NCBI GenBank assembly: GCA_035701285.1
Contig: DASSNT010000020.1
Location: 1-19,128, forward strand
Source: DASSBR01 sp035701285
GTDB taxonomy: Bacteria > Pseudomonadota > Gammaproteobacteria > Natronospirales > DASSBR01
Direction of reading: 5' to 3'
DNA length: 19,128 nucleotides
Positions 1 through 7,542 of this stretch are shown here, one piece after another (the stretch's first letter is position 1; every line of letters begins with the position of its first letter). Below the pieces are notes generated by a model. That model worked only from the letters and a program-made list of their open reading frames with translations. It did not search any database and was not told the origin of the DNA. The position numbers and the translations under genes are program-made.

Positions 1-1
1 T

Positions 2-160
2 TACGAAGGCGAGCTGGAGTCGCTGCGGCGCTTCAAGGATGACGTCAATGAGGTTCGGTCCGGTACTGAATGCGGTATCGGCGTCAAGGACTACAACGAC
101 GTCAAGGTGGGCGACCAGATCGAGGTTTACGAACGCGTCGAGGTTGCGCGCACGTTGTAG
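2..160 (+). CDS. infB: Translation initiation factor IF-2, C-terminal end (partial)
   Basis: The frame opening at base 2 encodes the last 52 residues of a protein and stops with TAG at 158-160. The residues read YEGELESLRRFKDD, then GTECGIGVKDYNDVKVGD, then EVYERVEVARTL. This is the end of domain IV (C2) of IF-2, the beta-barrel that binds the formyl-Met end of initiator tRNA. IF-2 is the GTPase that delivers initiator tRNA to the 30S subunit and promotes 50S joining. The GTPase domain lies outside the window. The neighbour order infB-rbfA-truB-rpsO-pnp is the classical proteobacterial operon and supports the call. Identification rests on the short fragment plus this context. Confidence 0.93.
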   Translation, partial: YEGELESLRRFKDDVNEVRSGTECGIGVKDYNDVKVGDQIEVYERVEVARTL

Positions 161-170
161 AGGTAAGGAG

Positions 171-287
171 GCCGCCGAGGTGCGCGGTGCCTGTTTTCAG
201 GGACGCCGTGAATACATCGCTGTAGGCTCTGGGTTCGGCATCCTGCCTCACACAGCCCTGAAAACAGTCACCCCACACCTCGGCGGC
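171..287. repeat. Inverted-repeat element with 32-bp arms between infB and rbfA
   Basis: Two 32-base arms, 171-202 and 256-287, are inverted copies that match at 29 of 32 positions. The left arm starts GCCGCCGAGGTG and ends CTGTTTTCAGGG; the right arm is its near-exact reverse complement. The 53-base interior includes GAATACATCGCTGTAGGCTC, the style of wording seen in dispersed REP-like intergenic repeats of gammaproteobacteria. No transposase is encoded. As RNA the element would fold into a very long hairpin inside the infB-rbfA transcript. It could be a REP/MITE-type dispersed element, a processing site or a partial terminator; the sequence alone does not separate these. Confidence 0.8.
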
Positions 288-320
288 AGCTGATTTAGTC
301 GCCGCTTTTCCCTTCTTGTC

Positions 321-353
321 CTCCCCTTTGCTCGCGGAGCGGGGAAGGGGGAG
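321..353. repeat. Imperfect GC-rich hairpin just upstream of rbfA
   Basis: A pyrimidine-rich run (CTCCCC at 321-326) is followed by GCTC (330-333), loop GCG and GAGC (337-340), then a purine run ending GGGGAG (348-353). The inner four and outer six bases can pair, with unequal unpaired stretches between them. It resembles the C-run/G-run intergenic repeats common in GC-rich proteobacteria. No U-tract follows, so it is not a convincing terminator. Together with the element at 171-287 it fills the 222-base infB-rbfA gap. Confidence 0.4.
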
Positions 354-382
354 CTAGAGGGGGATTCTTCCGGACAAAAGTT

Positions 383-736
383 ATGGGCCAAAGAGAATAC
401 CCCCGCCAGAACCGTGTCAACGAGGAAATCCGCCGCACGCTCGGCCAGCTGATTCCCGAGCTGCGCGACCCGCGGCTGGGGCTGGTGACCGTCACGGACG
501 TTGAGGTCACGAAAGACTATTCGCAGGCGAAGGTGTTCGTGTCGATGCTGAAGACGGACGACCCGGCCGCGAGCATTGATGCGCTGAACCACGCGTCCGG
601 TTTTCTGCGCCGCGAACTGGCGCGGGCAACGGCGATGCGGACGACGCCGAAGTTGCGTTTCGTGCACGACCGGAGCATTGAGCGCGCCGCGCGGCTGGAT
701 GAACTGATTGACCGTGGTTTGCCCGATGAAGATTGA
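383..736 (+). CDS. rbfA: Ribosome-binding factor A
   Basis: RbfA is a small KH-fold protein that binds the 30S subunit late in assembly, helps 16S rRNA 5'-end maturation, and matters for growth in the cold. The 117-residue product has the family hallmarks: an N-terminal RVNEEIRRTLGQLI segment, then DPRLGLVTVTDVEVTKDYSQAKVFVSML and a C-terminal TTPKLRFVHDRSIERAARLDEL. The length is typical of the family. The ATG at 383 has only a weak ribosome-binding site (GGA at 372-374). The stop codon overlaps the start of truB by 11 bases, so the two are probably translationally coupled. The gap to infB is unusually long because of the repeat at 171-287. Confidence 0.97.
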   Translation: MGQREYPRQNRVNEEIRRTLGQLIPELRDPRLGLVTVTDVEVTKDYSQAKVFVSMLKTDDPAASIDALNHASGFLRRELARATAMRTTPKLRFVHDRSIERAARLDELIDRGLPDED

Positions 737-1634
737 GCGCCGGGATGTTGATGGCATTTTGCTGCTCGACAAGCCTTCCGGACTGACGTCGAACCGCGCG
801 CTGCAGGTGGCGAAGCGCCTGTTCGCGGCGCGCAAGGCCGGCCACACCGGCAGCCTCGATCCGCTGGCCACCGGGCTGTTGCCGTTGTGCTTCGGTGAAG
901 CGACCAAGGTATCGAGCTTTCTGCTTGATGCCGACAAGGGCTATCGGGTGCAATGCCGGTTGGGCACGGCGACGGCGACCGGCGATTCGGACGGCGAGGT
1001 TGTTGAGACGGCGCCCGTACCGGCTTTGACGGCGGCCGATGTCGAGTCGGCGCTGGCCGGCTTCGTCGGCCGGATCAATCAGACGCCGCCGATGTATTCG
1101 GCGCTCAAGCACGAGGGCAAGCGGCTCTACGAGCTGGCCCGCGAAGGGAAGTCGGTCGAGCGCAAGCCGCGCGAGATCGAAATTTACGCGCTGCGCCTGA
1201 TCGAGCTGTCCGGCGACACGATCGAATACGATGTGCGCTGCTCGAAAGGCACGTACGTGCGGACGCTGAGCGAGGACATCGCCCGCGCGCTCGGCACGCT
1301 CGGCCATGTGAGCGCGTTGCGCCGCTATAAAGTCGGTGCATTCGAGGAAGCCGGCATGGTGACGCTTGATGAGCTGGAGCAGGACGCCGACGCCGAGCCG
1401 GATCGGCTGGATGCCCGGCTGACGCCGATCGATGCGGCACTGACGCATTGGCCGGCGGTCGAGCTGAATGGCGACTCGGCTTATTATTTGCGCCGAGGGC
1501 AGGCGGTGTTCGTGGCCGGTGCGCCGGAGACCGGCTGGCTGCGGATCTACGGCCCGAACCGTAGCTTTTTGGGCCTGGGCGCGATGGATTCGAGCGGAAA
1601 GGTCGCGCCGAAGCGGCTGATTCGGGCTAAATAG
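726..1634 (+). CDS. truB: tRNA pseudouridine(55) synthase TruB
   Basis: TruB converts U55 of the tRNA T-loop to pseudouridine. The 302-residue protein opens with GILLLDKPSGLTSN and carries the catalytic motif GHTGSLDPLATG, in which D45 is the predicted nucleophilic aspartate. The tRNA-binding and C-terminal parts follow, including CSKGTYVRTLSEDIARALG and a PUA-like end containing RRGQAVF. I chose the ATG at 726, which overlaps the end of rbfA. An in-frame TTG at 708 would add six residues (MTVVCP) that are not typical of the family. The truB stop is followed by a 95-base gap containing the rpsO promoter. Confidence 0.97.
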   Translation: MKIERRDVDGILLLDKPSGLTSNRALQVAKRLFAARKAGHTGSLDPLATGLLPLCFGEATKVSSFLLDADKGYRVQCRLGTATATGDSDGEVVETAPVPALTAADVESALAGFVGRINQTPPMYSALKHEGKRLYELAREGKSVERKPREIEIYALRLIELSGDTIEYDVRCSKGTYVRTLSEDIARALGTLGHVSALRRYKVGAFEEAGMVTLDELEQDADAEPDRLDARLTPIDAALTHWPAVELNGDSAYYLRRGQAVFVAGAPETGWLRIYGPNRSFLGLGAMDSSGKVAPKRLIRAK

Positions 1635-1655
1635 CGCCGTTTTTGTACAATTTTG

Positions 1656-1684
1656 TTGTGAGCGGCCGCCGGGACGGCTAAAAT
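1656..1684 (+). promoter_or_regulatory. Predicted sigma70 promoter of rpsO
   Basis: TTGTGA (1656-1661) and TAAAAT (1679-1684) are separated by exactly 17 bases. Transcription would start near 1691 and give a leader of about 39 bases before rpsO. In well-studied enterobacteria rpsO-pnp has its own promoter in the same place, inside the larger nusA-infB operon. Confidence 0.6.
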
Positions 1685-1729
1685 GGCGTGTTTTCCGCGG
1701 ACCGATTTCCGTTGCAGGAGTTTTTTTGA

Positions 1730-1999
1730 ATGCCTTTGAATACTGAACAGAAGCAGGCGATCATCGCCGATTACCAGCAGGGCCAGGGCGACACGGGGTC
1801 GCCGGAAGTGCAGGTTGCGCTGCTGTCCGCGCGCATTACCGAGCTGGGCGATCACTTCAATACCCATAAGAAAGATCATCACTCGCGCCGCGGTCTGCTG
1901 AAGATGGTCAACCAGCGCCGCAAGCTGCTGGACTACCTGAAGGACAAAGACGTCGAGCGTTATCGCACGCTGATCAGCCGCCTCGGCCTTCGTCGCTAA
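1730..1999 (+). CDS. rpsO: 30S ribosomal protein S15
   Basis: S15 is a primary 16S rRNA-binding protein of the small-subunit platform. The 89-residue product is full length and highly typical: DTGSPEVQVALLSARI, then HKKDHHSRRGLLKMVNQRR and an end in YRTLISRLGLRR. The HKKDHHSRRGL segment is the conserved rRNA-binding surface. The start is fixed by GCAGGAG (1714-1720), nine bases upstream of the ATG. In enterobacteria S15 represses its own translation through a leader pseudoknot; I could not establish such a structure here by eye. The 63-base gap to pnp holds no clear terminator, so co-transcription is expected. Confidence 0.99.
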   Translation: MPLNTEQKQAIIADYQQGQGDTGSPEVQVALLSARITELGDHFNTHKKDHHSRRGLLKMVNQRRKLLDYLKDKDVERYRTLISRLGLRR

Positions 2000-2062
2000 T
2001 CCGCCCCCGGAGGTTATTTCTTCCGCGTTCACTGCCCCTCCCGCAAGCAACAGGAAATCTAC

Positions 2063-4150
2063 GTGTCACCAGTCAAGAAAAGCTTTCAATACGGCGCCCA
2101 TACAGTCACATTAGAAACCGGCCGCATAGCTCGCCAGGCCGATGGCGCTGTTCTCGTCTCGATGGGCGACACTGCCGTCCTCGTTACTGCGGTAGGGCAG
2201 AAGCAGGCGGCAGACAACCGGGACTTTTTCCCGCTGACGGTCAACTACCAGGAAAAGACATACGCAGCCGGCAAGATTCCCGGCGGTTTTTTTAAGCGCG
2301 AAGGGCGCCCGGGCGAGAAGGAAACGCTGACGTCGCGGCTGATCGACCGCCCGATTCGTCCGCTGTTTCCGAAAGGCTTTTACAACGAAGTTCAGGTCAT
2401 CGCGACCGTGATGTCTGTGGATGCGGACATCGACCCGGACATCCCGGCGCTGATCGGCGCTTCGGCGGCGCTGGCACTGTCGGGCATGCCGTTCCAGGGC
2501 CCGATCGGCGCGGCGCGCGTGGGTTATATCGACGGCGACTACGTGCTGAACCCGCTGAACTCGCAGCTGGCGAAATCCGGCCTCGACCTGGTCGTCGCCG
2601 GCACCGAGAAGGCGGTGCTGATGGTCGAGTCCGAAGCCAAGGGCCTGTCCGAAGAGACGATGCTTGGCGCCGTGCTGTTCGGCCATGAGCAGATGCAGAC
2701 GGTCATCCAGAACATTCAGGCGCTGGCCGCCGAAGCCGGCAAGCCGGCCTGGGACTGGCAGCCGCCGGCGAAGGACGAACGCCTGGTGCAGGCCGTTGCC
2801 GAGCGCGCCGAAAAGGCTGTTGCCGAGGCCTACAGCATCGCCGAGAAGACGGCGCGCCAGGATCGCCTGGCGGCGATTCGCGCCGAAGTGGACGAAGCGC
2901 TGGCGGGCGGCGACGAGCCGCAGTTCGAGGCCGGCGCCGTCGCGACGGCTTTCAAGGATCTCGAGAAGCGCATCGTGCGCGGCCGCATCCTGGCCGGCGA
3001 GAAGCGCATCGATGGCCGCGATACCCGCACCGTGCGCCCGATTACGGTCGAAGTCGGCGTGCTGCCGCGCACCCACGGTTCTGCGCTGTTCACGCGCGGC
3101 GAAACCCAGGCGCTGGTCTTCACCACGCTGGGCACCGGCCGCGACGCTCAGATCATCGACGCGCTCGAAGGCGAATACAAAGAGCCGTTCATGCTGCATT
3201 ACAACTTCCCGCCGTACAGCGTCGGCGAAACCGGCTTCATGGGCTCGCCGAAGCGCCGCGAAATCGGTCACGGCCGGCTTGCCAAGCGCGGCATCAAGGC
3301 CGTGATGCCGGACATGGACAGCTTCCCGTACGTGATTCGCGTTGTCTCGGAAATCACCGAGTCGAATGGTTCCAGCTCGATGGCCTCGGTTTGCGGCAGC
3401 AGCCTGTCGCTGATGGATGCAGGCGTGCCGATCAAGGCGCCGGTGGCCGGCGTGGCGATGGGCCTGATCAAGGAAGGCGACCAGTACGCGGTGCTGACCG
3501 ACATCCTGGGCGACGAGGATCACCTCGGCGACATGGACTTCAAGGTCGCCGGCACTCGCGACGGCGTCACCGCGCTGCAGATGGACATCAAGATCGACGG
3601 CATTACCCGCGACATCATGCAGACGGCGCTCGCGCAGGCGCACGAGGGCCGGCTGCACATTCTCGGCAAGATGGATGAGGCGATTACGACGCCGCGCACC
3701 GAAATGTCGAAGTGGGCGCCGCGCATCATTACGATGAAGATCGACACCGATAAAATCCGCGATGTGATCGGCAAGGGCGGCGCTGTTATCCGTGCCATCA
3801 CCGAAGAAACCGGCGCGACGGTTGACATCCAGGACGACGGCACGATCAAGATCGCGTCCGTCGACAAGGCCGCCGGGGAAGCGGCCCAGAAGCGCATCGA
3901 GGACATCACCGCCGACGTGGAAGTCGGGCGCATTTACGAGGGCAAGGTCGCCAAGCTGATGGACTTCGGTGCGTTCGTGACGATCCTGCCGGGCCGCGAC
4001 GGCCTGGTGCACATCTCGCAGATTTCTGAAGAGCGCGTCGAGAAAGTCAGCGACAAGCTCAGCGAAGGCGACGTCATCAAGGTCAAGGTGCTGGAAGTCG
4101 ACCGCCAGGGTCGTATCCGCCTCAGCATGAAGGCCGTCGAAGCCGCCTGA
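2063..4150 (+). CDS. pnp: Polyribonucleotide nucleotidyltransferase (PNPase)
   Basis: PNPase is a trimeric 3'-to-5' phosphorolytic exoribonuclease and a degradosome partner. The product is 695 residues. It starts with GTG at 2063, preceded by AGGAAA (2052-2057). The first RNase PH core contains FFKREGRPGEKETLTSRLID and IRPLFPKGF. The second, catalytic core has the phosphate-binding GSSSMASVCGSSLSLMDAG, with serines 437-439, and the metal-binding aspartates D486 and D492 in LGDEDHLGDMDF. This is the same numbering as the E. coli enzyme. A KH domain follows (GKGG at 570-573), then a C-terminal S1 domain (about 622-692). All functional residues I can check are intact. It closes the operon and is followed by a strong hairpin. 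Confidence 0.99.
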   Translation: MSPVKKSFQYGAHTVTLETGRIARQADGAVLVSMGDTAVLVTAVGQKQAADNRDFFPLTVNYQEKTYAAGKIPGGFFKREGRPGEKETLTSRLIDRPIRPLFPKGFYNEVQVIATVMSVDADIDPDIPALIGASAALALSGMPFQGPIGAARVGYIDGDYVLNPLNSQLAKSGLDLVVAGTEKAVLMVESEAKGLSEETMLGAVLFGHEQMQTVIQNIQALAAEAGKPAWDWQPPAKDERLVQAVAERAEKAVAEAYSIAEKTARQDRLAAIRAEVDEALAGGDEPQFEAGAVATAFKDLEKRIVRGRILAGEKRIDGRDTRTVRPITVEVGVLPRTHGSALFTRGETQALVFTTLGTGRDAQIIDALEGEYKEPFMLHYNFPPYSVGETGFMGSPKRREIGHGRLAKRGIKAVMPDMDSFPYVIRVVSEITESNGSSSMASVCGSSLSLMDAGVPIKAPVAGVAMGLIKEGDQYAVLTDILGDEDHLGDMDFKVAGTRDGVTALQMDIKIDGITRDIMQTALAQAHEGRLHILGKMDEAITTPRTEMSKWAPRIITMKIDTDKIRDVIGKGGAVIRAITEETGATVDIQDDGTIKIASVDKAAGEAAQKRIEDITADVEVGRIYEGKVAKLMDFGAFVTILPGRDGLVHISQISEERVEKVSDKLSEGDVIKVKVLEVDRQGRIRLSMKAVEAA

Positions 4151-4159
4151 TGCCTCTCC

Positions 4160-4185
4160 GCGGGAGCGGCATCGGCCGCTCCCGC
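4160..4185 (+). terminator. Strong hairpin after pnp, probable transcript 3' end
   Basis: GCGGGAGCGGC (4160-4170) and GCCGCTCCCGC (4175-4185) form a perfect 11-bp stem with the 4-base loop ATCG, nine bases after the pnp stop. Only CATTTCC follows, so the U-tract is poor. It may be an intrinsic terminator of moderate strength or a 3'-end stabilising hairpin. The next gene lies on the opposite strand. The 124 bases from 4186 to 4309 are GC-rich and I see no gene there. Confidence 0.65.
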
Positions 4186-4309
4186 CATTTCCGCAATCCC
4201 GTTTTCACCTCGACCGGCCTCGGCCGGGCCGGGTCGTCAATGATTCTCCTCAGCGGCGCCGTCGCCGGCCGGCCGCTACCCGCTGCGCTGCCTCGGTGCG
4301 AAAAGCGGG

Positions 4310-5368
4310 TTACTTTCCTGCAGCCGAATGATCCCGACGGCTTGCCGCGGACGCGGCTGGCGTTCGAGCGGGATGCCGCGATGTCGCGATCGGCGTGACA
4401 TTGGCTTCATCGATGTATCGCCGCAAGTGCAGACGGATGCGCTCCTCCAGCCAATAGCGGGCGCGCCACGGCCAGCGGCCGCTTACGAAGCCGACATGGC
4501 CGCCGCGAGTGCTCAGTTCGAGCGTCACCGCGGGTGCCAGCTCGTCTGCGTTGGGGATCGCCTCTGCACCGACGACCGGATCGTCGCGTGATTGCAGGAG
4601 CAGAGTCGGCACCTCGATGTCGCGCAGAAATCGCCGGCTGCCGCTGCGGTGATAGTAATCGGCAGCGTCACGAAAGCCATGCAGTGGGGCGGTAATGGCA
4701 TCGTCGAACTGGCGAAATGTTTTCAGGCGGGTCAGCTTCGGCAGCTGGAAGGGCGTTTGGATTCGCTGGAACTTGCACGCGGTGCTGCGGCGCATGCTGC
4801 GCAGCAGGTACCAGTTATAGATGCGCGACAATCCGCGCTCCACGGTATCTGCCGCAGCCGCCGGATCGAATGGCGCCGAGACTGCGATGGCAGTCGCCAG
4901 CGGCGCGGAGTCGCCGCCTTCGCCCAGCCATTTCAGCAGTACGTTGCCGCCAAGCGAGAAGCCAATGGCCGCCAGCGGCGTGTTCGGCTCCCGCGAGCGG
5001 ATGCGTTTGACAAGGAAATCGAGGTCGGCCGTGAAGCCGGAGTGATAGCCGGTTGCCAGCCGATTGGGTTCGCCGCTGCAGCCCCGAAAATGCAGCAGCG
5101 CGCCGCGCCACCCGCAGCGTTCGATCATTGCCATGATGCCTGCCGCGTACGCTGAGTCGATCGAGCCTTCGAGGCCGTGCAGTACGATCACGATCGGGCC
5201 GCTGTCGCCGCCGGTCCAATCGCAGTCGGCGAAGTCGCCATCAGGAAATTCAATCCGCTCGCGGCGAACGGAGAGCTTCGGCCGGCGGCGAAAGAAAGCA
5301 GGAAAGATAGTTTGTACATGGCGGTTTTTGAGCCACCACGCGGGGGTGAAGTTGCTTTTAACGATCAT
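4310..5368 (-). CDS. YheT-type alpha/beta-fold hydrolase
   Basis: The 352-residue product belongs to the UPF0017/YheT (EMB8-like) alpha/beta hydrolase family, whose physiological substrate is mostly unknown. The N-terminus has the family signature WWLKNRHVQTIFPAFFRRRP. The oxyanion region is HGLEGS (64-69) and HFRGCSG (93-99). The nucleophile elbow is GFSLGGN with S138. The likely triad acid is D262 or D263 in LLLQSRDDPVV, and the histidine is H291 in RGGHVGF. The last 30 or so residues are alanine- and arginine-rich and look like a non-conserved tail. The gene lies 66 bases downstream of acs on the same strand, with a hairpin between them, so partial read-through is possible. No strong ribosome-binding site precedes the ATG at 5368. 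Confidence 0.92.
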   Translation of the reverse strand: MIVKSNFTPAWWLKNRHVQTIFPAFFRRRPKLSVRRERIEFPDGDFADCDWTGGDSGPIVIVLHGLEGSIDSAYAAGIMAMIERCGWRGALLHFRGCSGEPNRLATGYHSGFTADLDFLVKRIRSREPNTPLAAIGFSLGGNVLLKWLGEGGDSAPLATAIAVSAPFDPAAAADTVERGLSRIYNWYLLRSMRRSTACKFQRIQTPFQLPKLTRLKTFRQFDDAITAPLHGFRDAADYYHRSGSRRFLRDIEVPTLLLQSRDDPVVGAEAIPNADELAPAVTLELSTRGGHVGFVSGRWPWRARYWLEERIRLHLRRYIDEANVTPIATSRHPARTPAASAASRRDHSAAGK

Positions 5369-5382
5369 TGTCCAATTCTGTC

Positions 5383-5407
5383 ATTCCGGCCGTGAAGCGG
5401 CCGGAAT
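5383..5407. repeat. Perfect hairpin between acs and the hydrolase gene
   Basis: ATTCCGGCCG (5383-5392) and CGGCCGGAAT (5398-5407) form a 10-bp perfect stem with loop TGAAG. The wording GTCATTCCGGC ... GCCGGAAT matches the style of a widespread proteobacterial intergenic hairpin repeat. No U-run follows on the minus strand, so it is more likely a dispersed repeat or an mRNA-stabilising or attenuating hairpin than an efficient terminator of acs. Confidence 0.6.
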
Positions 5408-5434
5408 TTCCGGCTGCCGTCCATGGCAGTCCGA

Positions 5435-7378
5435 TTATGCCGTTGCCGGCTTCTTGCGCGCCTCGATCAACCCTTCCACGACCGTTGAGTCTGCCAGCGT
5501 ACTGATATCGCCGAGATCGTCGAACTGTTCGGCTGCGATGTGGCGCAGTATTCGCCGCATAATTTTGCCGGAGCGGGTTTTCGGCAGCGCCGGCGCCCAC
5601 TGGATTTCATCGGGTGTGGCGATCGGGCCGATTTCGCGGCGCACCTGCTGAACCAGCGCTTCGCGCAGGTTATCCTCGGGCTCAACGCCGCGCATCAGCG
5701 TCACGAAGGCGTAAATGCCCTGACCCTTGATCGGGTGCGGGTAACCGACAACGGCGGCTTCGGCGACGGCATCGTGCAGCACCAGCGCGCTTTCGACTTC
5801 CGCCGTACCGAGGCGATGCCCGGAGACGTTGAGCACGTCGTCAACGCGGCCGGTGATCCAGTAATAGCCGTCCGCGTCGCGGTGCGCGCCGTCGCCGGTG
5901 CAGTACAGGCCGGGATACTGGCTGAAGTACGTCTGCACGAAGCGCTCGTGATCGCCGTACACGGTGCGCATCTGGCCGGGCCACGGGTGCTTGATGACGA
6001 GAAAACCGCTGGCTTCGTCTTCGAGTTCGTTGCCTTGCTCGTCGACGATCGCCGGTTGAATGCCAAAAAACGGCCGCGTGGCCGATCCGGGCTTGAGATC
6101 GGTGGCCCCGGGCAGTGCCGAGATCATGATGCCGCCGGTTTCCGTCTGCCACCAGGTATCGACCACCGGGCAGCGGCTGTCGCCGACCACTCGATAATAC
6201 CATTCCCACGCTTCCGGGTTGATCGGTTCGCCGACGGTACCCAGCACGCGCAGACTTTTGCGCGAAGCCTGCCTGACCGGCGGCTCACCGTGCGCCATCA
6301 GCGCGCGAATCGCGGTCGGCGCCGTGTAGAAGATATTGACCTGGTGCTTGTCGCAGATTTGCCAGAAGCGGCCGACATCCGGGTAGGTGGGTGCACCTTC
6401 GAACATCAGCGTCGTCGCGCCGTTGGCGAGCGGGCCGTAGACGATATAGGAGTGGCCGGTCACCCAGCCGACATCGGCAGTGCACCAGTAGACGTCGCCG
6501 TCGTGGTAGTCGAACACGTAGCGATGGGTGATCGCGCAGTACAGCAGGTACCCGCCGCAAGTATGCAGCGCGCCTTTCGGCTTGCCGGTGGAGCCGGACG
6601 TGTAAAGAATGAACAGCGGGTCCTCGGCGGCCATCGGTTCCGGCGGGCAGTCCGGCGAAGCGGATTGAACCAGGTCGTGATACCGGACGTCGCGATCTTC
6701 GTGCCAGTTGATATCGCCGCCGGTGCGTTCAAGTACGACGACTTTTTCGACGTTCGGGCACTGTTCGAGCGCCTGGTCGGTGTTGGCTTTCAACGGAATG
6801 CGCTGGCCGCCGCGGACGCCTTCGTCGGCCGTGATGACGACATGACAGTCGGCATCGAGCACGCGGTCGCGCAGCGCCTGCGGCGAAAAGCCGCCGAAGA
6901 CGACCGAATGCACGGCGCCGATGCGTGCACAGGCGAGCATCGCGACGGCAGCCTCCGGCACCATCGGCATGTAAATGCAGACGCGGTCGCCCCTGGCGAC
7001 ACCGAGCGTCTTCAAGCCATTCGCAAAGCGGCAGACTTCCTCGTGCAGTTCACGATACGTCAGCCGACGGTCCTGGTCCGGCTCGTCGCCCTCCCAGAGA
7101 ATCGCAGTCTGGTCGCCACGCTTGTCCAGATGCCGGTCGAGACAGTTGTAAGTGACGTTCAGCTCGGCGCCTTCGAACCAGCGGATATGGCCCTTGCGGT
7201 AATCCCAGTCGACCACGCGGTCCCACATTTTCGACCAGCTCAGGAAACGATCCGCCTGCTCGGCCCAGAACTGCGCCGGGTCTTCGACGGAGCGCTGGTA
7301 CATCGCTTCGTAAGTTTGGGCATCGATCAACGCGTCGCTGGCCGCGTCCTCCGAGACTTTGTAGATTTTTTCGCCCAT
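5435..7378 (-). CDS. acs: Acetyl-CoA synthetase (AMP-forming)
   Basis: Acs activates acetate to acetyl-CoA through acetyl-AMP. The 647-residue protein has the N-terminal acetyl-CoA-synthetase region (YEAMYQRSVEDPAQFWAEQA) and the ATP-binding loop YTSGSTGKPKGALH. It also has DTWWQTETGG, whose tryptophan limits the substrate to short acids. The hinge region reads YCTGDGAHRDADGYYWITGR, followed by DDVLNVSGHRL. The C-terminal PKTRSGKIMRR carries K605, the site acetylated and inactivated by Pat-type enzymes in this family. The ATG at 7378 is preferred: GGAGAG lies about six bases upstream, and the length matches known Acs. An in-frame ATG at 7411 would add 11 residues but lacks a Shine-Dalgarno sequence. 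Acs scavenges acetate and could also use acetate produced by alcohol oxidation. Confidence 0.97.
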   Translation of the reverse strand: MGEKIYKVSEDAASDALIDAQTYEAMYQRSVEDPAQFWAEQADRFLSWSKMWDRVVDWDYRKGHIRWFEGAELNVTYNCLDRHLDKRGDQTAILWEGDEPDQDRRLTYRELHEEVCRFANGLKTLGVARGDRVCIYMPMVPEAAVAMLACARIGAVHSVVFGGFSPQALRDRVLDADCHVVITADEGVRGGQRIPLKANTDQALEQCPNVEKVVVLERTGGDINWHEDRDVRYHDLVQSASPDCPPEPMAAEDPLFILYTSGSTGKPKGALHTCGGYLLYCAITHRYVFDYHDGDVYWCTADVGWVTGHSYIVYGPLANGATTLMFEGAPTYPDVGRFWQICDKHQVNIFYTAPTAIRALMAHGEPPVRQASRKSLRVLGTVGEPINPEAWEWYYRVVGDSRCPVVDTWWQTETGGIMISALPGATDLKPGSATRPFFGIQPAIVDEQGNELEDEASGFLVIKHPWPGQMRTVYGDHERFVQTYFSQYPGLYCTGDGAHRDADGYYWITGRVDDVLNVSGHRLGTAEVESALVLHDAVAEAAVVGYPHPIKGQGIYAFVTLMRGVEPEDNLREALVQQVRREIGPIATPDEIQWAPALPKTRSGKIMRRILRHIAAEQFDDLGDISTLADSTVVEGLIEARKKPATA

Positions 7379-7496
7379 GACGCTCTCCGTGTGTTCTTGT
7401 ATGGGTTCCATCTTAAAGGCTGGACCGGATGGAGTGAAGAATTCGCCTGAGCGTAAAAAAGACTTGCATTTCCTTCAGGCAGTGATACTGTTGTAG

Positions 7497-7528
7497 GTAG
7501 CTATATCGCTACAGTGCATAACAACCAA
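7497..7528 (-). promoter_or_regulatory. Predicted acs promoter with overlapping dyad
   Basis: On the minus strand, TTGGTT (7523-7528) and TATAGC (7500-7505) are 17 bases apart and would start transcription near 7493, giving acs a leader of about 115 bases. The dyad GTAGC-N6-GCTAC (7497-7512) lies over the -10 box, with TGTAG (7492-7496) and CTACA (7509-7513) as a second, offset pair. A repressor bound here could affect both acs and the divergent DUF2306 gene. For the latter, a weaker + strand candidate is TTGCAT (7464-7469) 16 bases from TACTGT (7486-7491). Confidence 0.4.
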
Positions 7529-7542
7529 TATAAGGAACCAGC

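Noticed and set aside
39..293. 84-codon frame over the infB end and the inverted repeat
   Set aside because: It overlaps the true infB frame and runs through the repeat element; composition is not protein-like.
248..937. 229-codon minus-strand frame across rbfA and the start of truB
   Set aside because: Antisense to two certain genes and begins within the truB core; no family features.
1999..2062. Possible terminator between rpsO and pnp
   Set aside because: No stem with a T-run can be drawn; the gap is best read as a pnp leader in a shared transcript.
2111..4012. Long open frame of 633 codons antisense to pnp
   Set aside because: It lies fully opposite a certain PNPase gene, has a His/Arg/Asp-rich composition typical of the complement of GC-rich codons, and shows no recognisable domain.
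4186..4309. GC-rich stretch with partial symmetry (around 4213-4236) after the hydrolase gene
   Set aside because: The stem is bulged and no T-run follows on either strand, so it cannot be called a terminator or repeat with confidence.
5540..7450. Long open frame of 636 codons on the + strand opposite acs
   Set aside because: It is the complement of the clear acetyl-CoA synthetase gene and no motif of its own is seen.
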